A stretch of 64,000 nt of DNA from Lagopus muta (lineage: Eukaryota > Chordata > Aves > Galliformes > Phasianidae). The stretch lies in the NCBI RefSeq assembly GCF_023343835.1, contig NC_064433.1:136241957-136305956 (forward strand), read 5' to 3'. Each line of letters opens with the position of its first letter. Within the stretch, counting starts at the first letter, position 1. Shown here one piece after another: positions 38,101 to 43,096 of this stretch. A program made the position numbers and the translations under genes. The notes below the pieces were generated by a model. That model ran no database searches. It saw only the letters and a list, made by a program, of their open reading frames with translations, and was not told the DNA's origin.

Positions 38101-40437
38101 CTGAAAAGCTAGATGTGAGCAACGTAAGGAAAAGAAGTATTTTCCTTCAGCAAGTGGGAGGAGGGGTTAAGCAGGAACATTATTTAGTGCAGCTCTGGCT
38201 CCACACCTTCTGCAGGGCCGCCTGTTCCAGCAGCCGCCAGCACAGGACCCAGCAGCACGCACCCAGAGCCCATGTTCCCCAGCTGCAGCATGCTGACACA
38301 TGCTTGGCAATGGGAATGCCACCTTCAGAATTGGGGGGGAGAGCGGCACAAACCGCCCTCACCACACTTGTGCCACTTCAGCCCTACTTGGAAAAAAAAA
38401 AAGGAAGGAAGGGGTGGGGGCATTCATCAACCGTGCCATCTTCACCACATCTTGCAGTCCGTTACAGCACTTGATAGGTGACACAGCAGAACCACAGGCC
38501 ATTAATTGCAGCAGCATTTTCATGTCAGAATATTTATGTTTACAGGGAGCACAGGTCTTCACAGACCCCGTGCCCAGGAATGCAGTGCTGCTGTCCCTAC
38601 CAGGACTAACTCCACTGTTTCACTAGGGTAAAAACTGAGCTTTGGAATTTAAAAAAGTGAGAATCACTCTTCCCTTTGGAAAGTCAAAAAACTGTTATAT
38701 CAATTAGCTTCTCCATTTTCTAACATCAAACCAAACCTAATAGGTTTGACTTGGAAATTTAAGATCTCCCAAGATTCATTACACATTGTAGGCAACACAT
38801 AATGGTGGCCATGCAATAGCCTGAAAAAAGGCAAGCGGTTTGTTTTTCTTCCCTGAAACAGGACCGTATATATCCACAGAGACTTCTGAAAACAGGTTAG
38901 ACAGTTCATCAATTAAGACTTCATACACTCCCTATCCTGTCCCAGTGCTCAAACATGCTTAACATGTTACCTACAACCTGAGCCGGATTATCACTTCTCC
39001 AAATTCAGTTTATTACTTCTTGATCTACTCTTAGAAGACGCTGAAAACACCTATCTGTTCCTAACTGTAGCATTTTCTTCCATTTCTCAAGTTTACCGTT
39101 GTGTATGTTATTCCTCCCTTAATTATTCCCCTCCTGCAGCAAGATAGATCTCTGAAAAATTAGGTTCTTTCTTAGGTGTCTTACACCCATTATGCTCCCA
39201 CACACTTTCTATGACACTGATCAGTGCTACTAATCTGCACTTCAGGTGCCAGTCCCTCACTCAGCCCACCTCCTTCCAAACGGCAGTATGAAACAGATAT
39301 ATCCTAATGTCTGAGTTGCTCTGAACCGCCGCTATTTCATCTCCTCTTCCACCCCTTCTGCTTCATTTTTTCTCTGCTTGTACAGCCCTTCATTCCCTGA
39401 ACTCTGCTATCTGTAGCACACTTGAACACCCTTATCTTTTACAGGCAAGCTTGCAGTGACTATGTATTTCTAGTTGCGTTTCTGCACACCGAGATACTTC
39501 TCATGTGCTTCTGAACTACTAAAATTCCCTACAAGATTAATTTGTTGAACCAATCACTATTTCACAGTAATTCTCACTCTTTGAAAGCTACAACAGTTCA
39601 CGTAATAACGTAACCTGCTGTTTAGAATTTGAATCGTATCACTTTGCAACTTGTTTGCTTTTTTTTTTTTTAAAATATATAAGTGGAGATACATTCATAT
39701 CTGAATACAGAGCGCTCTATTCTCTCGTTTTCCATAAAGAAACGTGGCAGTCCAATTACATTAGCTATGAACAATGCAATAGACCTGAAAGGCAGAACGC
39801 ATTTAAATGCTTTTTAGAAGAATACTGGAATGGATAAGAGCAAAGGTGGTTCTGAGGCCTGCCTCAAGGCCACCAGTCTTGGCGCGGATGGCAGGGAAGT
39901 CTATGCTGCAAGTTCCCGATGCTTGTTTTTACAGACAGTAATCAGCATCTTTGAGTGGACAGGGAAGAAAAAGTGAGGAGATAAGGAGGCTTTGCTGCCC
40001 TGAACACACCAAACAGCAGAGGCAGCGCCAGCCAGCAGTGACACTCAGCTGCTGACTTCTGGAGACAACGGGACAGAGCCACCAACCATCCCAGCACCTG
40101 AACAGTGTATTCTGGGGTTGTCAAAGCCAACCTAGGATAGCGTTCAATACGAACTCATCTAATGCCAATGACCAGACTGCTTTTATGAGTACAGTAGATC
40201 CTCACATCTGCTCTGAGGAAACTGCTGCAGACCTGAAGCCGCTCTGGGGTTGGATCACCCATAAGGAAGCACAGCCTAGGCCTGAGGTAGAGCGGAGTCA
40301 GGTTCATACATTTGCACTGCCAGCTATAACAGAGCCTGACCTGCTTTGCTTCTGTTAGCAAAAACAAAAGCAAAAATATGCTATTAGTTATGCCCCTGCA
40401 TGTGATGTGCTATAAATATACTTACATCTTTTGCCAT
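2025..40437 (-). CDS. TFDP1: Transcription factor DP1 (E2F dimerisation partner), complete, 11 coding exons
   Basis: DP1 pairs with E2F1-6 in the nucleus to bind TTTSSCGC promoter sites of cell-cycle genes. Coding exons run, in transcript order, 40426-40437, 26894-26960, 14874-14980, 10418-10539, 9585-9750, 9258-9401, 7963-8031, 6500-6651, 5492-5658, 4830-4911 and 2025-2172. All borders are GT-AG, phases agree, and the sum is 1236 nt, or 411 residues plus stop (human DP1 is 410). The start ATG lies in a strong context (A at -3, G at +4). Residues about 104-195 are the winged-helix DNA-binding domain with the family RRVYD motif at 167-171. Residues about 200-240 form a heptad-rich dimerisation helix, followed by the conserved DP region around [16 protein letters not shown]. 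The end is an Asp-rich tail. The acidic tail and synteny with TMCO3 favour DP1 over its paralogue DP2. Confidence 0.97.
4830..4911 (-). CDS. TFDP1: TFDP1 coding exon 10
   Basis: 82 nt, residues 336-363, encoding [20 protein letters not shown] then GTRFSAS. The acceptor is TTTTTACAG and the donor is GCCAG followed by GTGAGA. This Ser/Thr-rich segment is less conserved than the core; human has a TVGG-type sequence at the same place. Confidence 0.95.
5492..5658 (-). CDS. TFDP1: TFDP1 coding exon 9
   Basis: 167 nt, residues about 280-335, beginning [20 protein letters not shown], containing [20 protein letters not shown] and ending ALEPYVT. The acceptor is CCTCTACAG and the donor is GACAG followed by GTTAGT. 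It is nearly identical to vertebrate DP1, and this conserved block forms part of the E2F-DP heterodimer core. Confidence 0.96.
6500..6651 (-). CDS. TFDP1: TFDP1 coding exon 8
   Basis: 152 nt, residues 230-280, beginning [20 protein letters not shown] and containing [20 protein letters not shown]. The acceptor is TTTTTGTAG and the donor is GACAA followed by GTGAGT. It continues the coiled coil and enters the beta-rich region conserved among DP proteins. Confidence 0.96.
7963..8031 (-). CDS. TFDP1: TFDP1 coding exon 7 (dimerisation coiled coil)
   Basis: 69 nt, exactly 23 codons (residues 207-229), [20 protein letters not shown] then ILQ. The acceptor is GTCTTAAG and the donor is CTACAG followed by GTACAG. 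The pattern of Leu/Ile at heptad positions fits the coiled coil that pairs with E2F. Position 209 is Lys where human DP1 has Arg. The exon is a multiple of three, so skipping it would keep frame but break the helix. Confidence 0.96.
9258..9401 (-). CDS. TFDP1: TFDP1 coding exon 6 (recognition helix, RRVYD motif)
   Basis: 144 nt, residues 159-206, beginning [20 protein letters not shown] and continuing through [18 protein letters not shown] to CQNLE. It carries the E2F/DP signature RRVYD of the DNA-contacting helix. The donor is GAG followed by GTAAAT. The 3' splice site is a tandem CAGCAG, so an alternative form starting at 9404 would add one Gln before Ala159. Confidence 0.97.
9585..9750 (-). 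CDS. TFDP1: TFDP1 coding exon 5 (first half of DNA-binding domain)
   Basis: 166 nt, residues about 103-158, containing [37 protein letters not shown] and ending ISPNES. The acceptor is GTTTAG and the donor is GAATCA followed by GTGAGT. It encodes the first helices of the winged-helix fold. The basic stretch KRNRKGEK opens the domain. Confidence 0.97.
10418..10539 (-). CDS. TFDP1: TFDP1 coding exon 4
   Basis: 122 nt, residues 63-103, starting [13 protein letters not shown] and ending DSSPWSAG. The acceptor is TTGTTGTAG and the donor is GCTGG followed by GTGAGC. This is the Ser/Thr/Pro-rich linker before the DNA-binding domain. It contains several SP/TP dipeptides (for example GSPHTP), possible proline-directed phosphorylation sites. 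Confidence 0.95.
10540..14873 (-). other. TFDP1: TFDP1 intron between coding exons 3 and 4
   Basis: 4.3 kb of mostly unique AT-rich sequence. It includes a direct duplication of about 33 bases at roughly 12402-12455 (two copies sharing TCTAAGAATTATTTG) and a two-copy 15-mer near 13590-13615. Open frames of up to about 150 codons at 11256-11711 have no recognisable protein family and overlap open frames on the other strand, so I treat them as chance. Confidence 0.55.
14874..14980 (-). CDS. TFDP1: TFDP1 coding exon 3
   Basis: 107 nt, residues about 27-62, reading [20 protein letters not shown] then [15 protein letters not shown]. The acceptor is TTTTTAG and the donor is GTG followed by GTAAGG. 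It matches the N-terminal, non-DNA-binding part of DP1 with a few substitutions relative to human. Confidence 0.95.
16040..16640 (+). pseudogene. Decayed hAT transposase C-terminal region
   Basis: The plus strand at 16124-16519 is open for 131 codons. It contains [10 protein letters not shown] and [14 protein letters not shown], the pattern seen in hAT transposases and in the GTF2IRD2/ZBED proteins derived from them. Further on, [15 protein letters not shown], and then after frame breaks SSDEPL/DEHLE-like residues, resemble the C-terminal hAT dimerisation domain (YPxLxxxAxxxLS ... DEHLE). Stops and frameshifts follow, and no complete catalytic core is present, so it is not functional. It lies inside the hAT termini and in the sense of that element. 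Confidence 0.65.
16738..17483 (+). mobile_element. Mariner element (Galluhop-like), internally deleted, inside the hAT
   Basis: Inverted ends of 28 bases lie at 16738-16765 and 17456-17483 (minus strand) and match at 22 of 28 positions around TGTTCTAAAAGTAAT / TGTTCTGAAAGTAAT. A TA precedes the left end; the right flank is CA, which could be a mutated TA target duplication. The internal sequence (for example GTTACATGCTGTTGCTGTGT and AACAGTGGATGTGAG) is what I remember of the chicken mariner Galluhop. Minus the CR1 insert it is about 530 bp, far short of an autonomous mariner (about 1.3 kb), and has no intact transposase. Confidence 0.8.
16846..17062 (+). mobile_element. CR1 LINE 3' fragment inserted in the mariner
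   Basis: Contains the CR1 3' block GGCTGCCCAGAGAGGCTGTG, CCTGGAGGTGTTCAAGGCC, GGTCCCTTCCAACCC and the terminal ATTCTGTGATTCTGTAA. It interrupts the mariner between CCAACATTG and TATCTGTTACATG, which are contiguous in the mariner. The fragment is 5'-truncated as usual for CR1. Confidence 0.9.
18640..18980 (+). mobile_element. Old, strongly diverged CR1 fragment
   Basis: Recognisable pieces include GGAGAAGCTGAGGGAGCTTG, TTCAGCCTCGAGA, and near the end GGCTAGATTAGATGGCCTCC followed by CATAAAATTCTACGAAT, a decayed CR1 3' tail. Divergence is much higher than in the other CR1 copies of the window. Borders are approximate. Confidence 0.65.
23757..24002 (+). mobile_element. CR1 LINE 3' fragment
   Basis: Shows CACAGGCTGCCCAGGGAGGT, CCCTGGAGGTGTTCCAGATG, GTGGCACTGAGGGATGTGGT, GGCAGTTGGACTGGATGAGA and the end CTTTTCCAGCCTTAATGAC followed by a TATGATTCTC tail. 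Plus orientation, opposite to the host gene TFDP1. 5'-truncated. Confidence 0.9.
25321..25580 (+). mobile_element. CR1 LINE 3' fragment
   Basis: GGTGTGGAGCTGCTTTAGGG, GGGGTTAGGGAAAAG, GGCCACTGGAACACATTCCC, GGACTCAATGATCCTTACGG, CCTTTCAACTCAGGATATTC and the tail ATTCTACAATTCTAC identify a CR1 of the subtype ending GGATATTCTATGATTCTA. Plus orientation, antisense to TFDP1. Confidence 0.85.
26894..26960 (-). CDS. TFDP1: TFDP1 coding exon 2
   Basis: 67 nt encoding [20 protein letters not shown] plus GK and the first base of a Gly codon. The acceptor is TTTAATAG and the donor is AAAAG followed by GTAAGAA. It encodes the conserved DP1 N-terminal segment, residues 5-27. It is isolated between introns of about 13.5 kb and 11.9 kb. 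Confidence 0.95.
28190..28218 (+). repeat. Homopolymer pair C19 A10
   Basis: Nineteen consecutive C followed directly by ten A on the plus strand (poly-T then poly-G in the TFDP1 sense strand). It is a simple-sequence tract prone to length change and to sequencing error. Confidence 0.95.
33151..33570 (-). mobile_element. CR1 LINE 3' fragment, minus orientation
   Basis: On the plus strand the reverse complement of the CR1 end is seen: GGGGTTGGAAGGGACCTCAA, CCGAGTCCAACCCTCCTGC, GCACAGGTAGGTGTCCAGAC, TCTCTGGGCAACCTGATCCA and CTTGTCCTGTCTGTCACTAC. It extends to CCAGACCTCAACACTCCC. About 420 bp, in the same sense as TFDP1, moderately diverged. Confidence 0.9.
35655..35912 (+). mobile_element. CR1 LINE 3' fragment
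   Basis: Starts near TTAAGTTGCGCCAGAGGAG and shows GGCACAGGCTGCCCAGGGAG, CATGGCACTGAGGGATGAGG, GGCAGTTGGACTAGATGATC and CTTTTCCAACCTTCATGATTC. A GGTCAGGGAGGTTGGAGTCA stretch repeats AGGGAGGT locally. Plus orientation. Confidence 0.9.
37485..37928 (-). mobile_element. CR1 LINE 3' fragment, best preserved in the window
   Basis: From the tail ACAGAATCACAGGATCACAG through GGGGTTGGAAAGGACCTCCA, CATCGAGTCCAACCCCCCTG, TCCCTGGGCAGCCTGTTCCA and CTTGTCCTGTCTCCACTCAC to CCTCACCATCTTTGTGGCCC. About 440 bp, minus orientation and close to the family consensus as I remember it, hence probably one of the younger copies here. Confidence 0.93.
40426..40437 (-). CDS. TFDP1: TFDP1 coding exon 1 (start codon, MAKD)
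   Basis: Only four codons, M-A-K-D, lie before a GTAAGT donor at 40420-40425. The next exon starts with A-G-L-I, giving the known DP1 N-terminus MAKDAGLI. The ATG is at 40435-40437 in a strong Kozak context. The 5' edge of this exon is uncertain. AG acceptors that could join it to an upstream non-coding exon lie at about 40449 and 40473, or transcription could start close by inside the CpG island. The exon is too short to be found by an ORF search. Confidence 0.9.
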
Positions 40438-41519
40438 GTTACCCCAGCCTAGCAGGCAATCCTCTTACAATCCTGCTGCCTGCGGGACGCGGGGACGACG
40501 ATGCTATTTTCTAGAAAGCAAACACAGCCAACATCAGTCAGCTCACCACAATGAGAGGAGGCAAACTTTGCACCGCCCCAATTCCCGACTGCTCCCCACA
40601 GCGTTTTGCTTCACAACACAACCCTCTGGGAGAGCACGAAGTTCCCCCCCCCAGTCCCGCTCTGTCGAAGCGACGCCCCCGCTCACAGTCAGCACGTGGG
40701 AGCGACGCCCCGCCGCCCCCCCCTCCCCGCACAGCCGCCGGCTCCGCTCCCGTCCAGCTGCACAGGGGGGTGCACGGCACGGTCGGGCCTCCTCCAGCCG
40801 CCCCCATCCCGGCGGCGGGCACACGTAGGCCTCGGGGCCGCCCCCCTCCTCCCGCCCGCAGACAGAGGCTGCAGCCGCCGCCCGCCCCGCGCCCCTCCGC
40901 CGGGGCCTCCGCTCATCGGCGAGGGGCCACGCCGATCGCGGCGCCTCCCAGCGACTCCCATCCTTTTCCTCATATCCTCGGGCCGCAGCCGCCCGCACCT
41001 GAGCGGCCCAAGGCGGAGAGCGCCGGCTCCATCCCCCGCCGCCGCCCCCCAGCCCGGGTCCCGGCGCGCAGCACCCCCCGCCCGGCGCCGCGCTGCCGCT
41101 GCGGAGGCGCCCGACTGCACATGTGCGGCGGCGCGCGCGGGCCCGCGAGCACGGCGGGAGGGGGCAGGGGCGGAGGGAGGGAAGGAGAGAGGGAGGGAGC
41201 GGGCGCCCAACGGCCGCTCGGTAGGGGGTGGGGGGGGGAACACGGCTGAGCACGCTCCGTGCCGGCGCGGCGGGACGGGGGGGCGCCGCGTGCGGGCTGT
41301 CACCGCGCGGCCCGCGGCCCTCGCACACCTGCCCGGGGGGCGGCTGCGGTGGGGGGGGGGGGGGAGGCGAGCGCGGCGGCCCCTCCCCGCGACCCCGCCG
41401 CCCGCTTCCTTTCTCTTAATTTTATTTTTATTTTTATTCTTCCCCCGCCGACAATGGAGGGAGCGGGGAGGGGGGGGGTGCAGTTGTTGGGAGGGGGGGG
41501 TAAAAAAATTGAAACTTAC

Positions 41520-41610
41520 ACTTTTGTGCGTCCCACCGGCGTGACGCTGCGCGCTGACGTCACGGGGTGTAGCGTGCCTTGCACGGGCACACGCGGAGCG
41601 CCTAAGCCAA
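41520..41610 (-). other. TFDP1: Candidate TFDP1 non-coding first exon (5' UTR), 5' end not defined
   Basis: The minus strand reads ACAAAAGT followed by GTAAGTTTC, so a good donor consensus (GTAAGT, 41514-41519) ends a possible exon at 41520. It lies just downstream, in the gene's direction, of the cluster of promoter motifs at 41555-41739. Other donors in the island (minus-strand CAG|GTGCGG near 40996 and CAG|GTGTGC near 41327) are alternatives. The start of this exon cannot be read from the sequence. Confidence 0.35.
41555..41562. promoter_or_regulatory. CRE/ATF site (TGACGTCA)
   Basis: Full palindromic cAMP-response element inside the CpG island, near the likely TFDP1 transcription start. 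Use by CREB/ATF factors is inference. Confidence 0.6.
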
Positions 41611-41626
41611 CCGTCCGCCCCTCCGT

Positions 41627-41658
41627 GGGCGGAGGGAGCATGCGCGGGATTTTCGCGC
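41627..41658. promoter_or_regulatory. GC box, NRF1-like site and E2F site cluster
   Basis: Within 32 bases lie GGGCGG (Sp1, 41627-41632), GCATGCGCGG (one mismatch from an NRF1 site, about 41638-41647) and TTTCGCGC (41651-41658), an exact E2F/DP consensus. An E2F site here would let E2F-DP1 act on its own partner's promoter. Binding is not shown. Confidence 0.55.
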
Positions 41659-41733
41659 TTTCCGACTCCCCGCCCTGCGGCTCTGGCGGCGGGCGCGCGG
41701 GAAGCACCGGCGCGAGATTGCTCTTCGGCCGGG

Positions 41734-41739
41734 CACGTG
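41734..41739. promoter_or_regulatory. E-box (CACGTG)
   Basis: Canonical MYC/MAX or USF type E-box in the CpG island, about 75 bases 5' (in gene sense) of the E2F site. It is followed by TCGCGATGGCGCC, which contains a YY1-like GATGGCGCC. Occupancy unknown. Confidence 0.5.
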
Positions 41740-41944
41740 GTCGCGATGGCGCCGCCAGGGGGCGGGAACGCGCCGCGCTGCCCCGCATCCGCGGCGCCGC
41801 CTCCATCGGCCGACCCGCTGCGGGGAGGCGCCCCGCGGCGAGCTGAGGGGCGCAGGGGGCGGCAGGGACGTGCGGTTGGGTGCTGCGGCGACGTGCCGGC
41901 GCTTCCACTGGCTTGAGCGCCAGTCACACCTAGGGAAGACATCA

Positions 41945-42085
41945 CCCATGGAGTCACCGTCCCGGGATGTGTTCAGGAACCGCGTGGATGTGCCACTGGG
42001 GGGATGTGGTCAGTGGGCACGGTGGGGATGGGCTGATGCTGGACCAGATGATCTGAAAGGTCTTTTCCAACCTCAGTCATTGATA
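41945..42085 (+). mobile_element. CR1 LINE 3' fragment next to the TFDP1 promoter
   Basis: ACCGTCCCGGGATGTGTTCA, GTGGATGTGCCACTGGGG, GGATGTGGTCAGTGGGCACG, GGACCAGATGATCTGAAAGG and CTTTTCCAACCTCAGTCATTG. Short (about 140 bp), plus orientation, abutting the CpG island. Confidence 0.88.
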
Positions 42086-42312
42086 ACAGCGCTCCTCAAG
42101 GCGTTTCCTCCACAGTAACCCCTCACTCTGTGTCTGTCCCACTCAACTGCTGCAGGTACCATGGCCATGCAGTGCCTTGCACTGACAGCCACCATGGCCC
42201 CATCTCCCCATTCTTCCTTCCTGGAGGGACATGATGGCGGTGGAAAGCTGAGAAAGAAGATAACAGCGAACGTACAATGTGTGTGCAACTTCACAGGAAG
42301 AGACTGAGAACC

Positions 42313-42615
42313 TTCATAGAATCATAGAATTGCTCAGGTTGGAAAAGACCTTAAAGATCATGGAGTCCAACCACAAGCTAACCATCCTACCCTAACTCTA
42401 ACAACCCTCCGCTAAATCATGTCCCTGAGCACCACATCCAATTGGTTTTTAAACACATCCAGGGATGGTGACTCAACCACCTCCCTGGGGAGCCAATTCC
42501 AGTGCTTAACAACTTTCTGCAAAGAAGTTTTTCCTAATATCCAACCTGAACTTACCTTGGCACAACTTGAGGCCATTTCCCTTCATCCTGTCACCAGTGA
42601 GAAGAGACCAACCCA
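42313..42615 (-). mobile_element. CR1 LINE 3' fragment, minus orientation
   Basis: TCATAGAATCATAGAATTGC, GGTTGGAAAAGACCTTAAAG, TGGAGTCCAACCACAAGC, CACCTCCCTGGGGAGCCAAT, TTTTTCCTAATATCCAACCT and CCATTTCCCTTCATCCTGTC mark the CR1 subtype with the AGAATCATAGAAT tail. About 300 bp. Confidence 0.92.
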
Positions 42616-42934
42616 CACTAAATAAACATTGAGCACCTTAAAACAGATGCTATATAGATAGATACTATGCATATTTAAACTATTTGTAAAACTCAAGTCC
42701 CTGTCTACAACCCCAGCACGCCATTTACATTAATTTTTCCAAGAAAAATTTGCTCCAGTATCCTAATGACCTGCAATTTCCAGGATTGCATCCTCAACAG
42801 ACAATGAGGCATGTCTGTCCCAGGGCAAAGAAGGGACTACAAAAAAAGCAAATAATTGCTTTTAGAAAAATGGAATTTAACAACTACACTGAGCAACCAG
42901 ACAGTTCCTCTCATGCTTTAAGTTATACCTCACA

Positions 42935-43096
42935 GACCAGCTGTGGTGCCCCATCCCTGGAGGTGCTCAAAGCCAGGTTGGATGGGGCCCTGGGCAGCCT
43001 GAGCTGGTGGGCGGCAGCCCTGCTCACAGCAGTGGTTGGGGCTGGGTGGGCTTTGAGCTCCCTTCCAACCCAAACCATGCTGTGATTCTGTGAAAA
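42935..43096 (+). mobile_element. CR1 LINE 3' fragment
   Basis: GTGGTGCCCCATCCCTGGAG, GGTTGGATGGGGCCCTGGGC, GGGCTTTGAGCTCCCTTCCA and the end CATGCTGTGATTCTGTG. The same subtype as the copy nested in the mariner. About 160 bp. Confidence 0.9.

Larger units (their letters stand above)
26961..40425 (-). other. TFDP1: TFDP1 intron between coding exons 1 and 2
   Basis: 13.5 kb, the longest intron. It contains a C19A10 tract at 28190-28218, CR1 copies at about 33151-33570, 35655-35912 and 37485-37928, and a GC-rich patch at about 38150-38620 that I cannot name. Several open frames of 80-150 codons (for example near 29044-29364, 30986-31426, 31758-32117 and 36368-36721) show no family motif or splice context and are treated as chance. 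The rest is unremarkable. Confidence 0.55.
40480..41880. promoter_or_regulatory. TFDP1: CpG island and TFDP1 promoter region
   Basis: GC content and CpG density rise abruptly here while both flanks are AT-rich. It surrounds the region 5' of the TFDP1 start codon and is the obvious promoter for this minus-strand gene. It holds G-runs (for example G14 at 41351-41364) that could form G-quadruplexes on the plus strand. Because stop codons are rare in such DNA, open frames of 200-420 codons appear on both strands; they have no family signature and I do not call them genes. No TATA box is apparent. Confidence 0.85.

Noticed and set aside
38115-38626. Overlapping open frames in the GC-rich intronic patch as a new gene
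   Set aside because: Open on both strands through composition, with no motif; kept only as an unexplained composition anomaly.
2025-40437. Assignment to TFDP2 instead of TFDP1
   Set aside because: The C-terminus [11 protein letters not shown] plus the acidic FNEN tail, the N-terminus [15 protein letters not shown] and the neighbour TMCO3 all fit TFDP1.
40543-41957. Very long open frames (up to about 420 codons) on both strands in the CpG island
   Set aside because: They come from stop-poor GC-rich DNA, overlap on both strands, are Pro/Arg/Gly/Ala-rich with no domain, and lie over the TFDP1 promoter.
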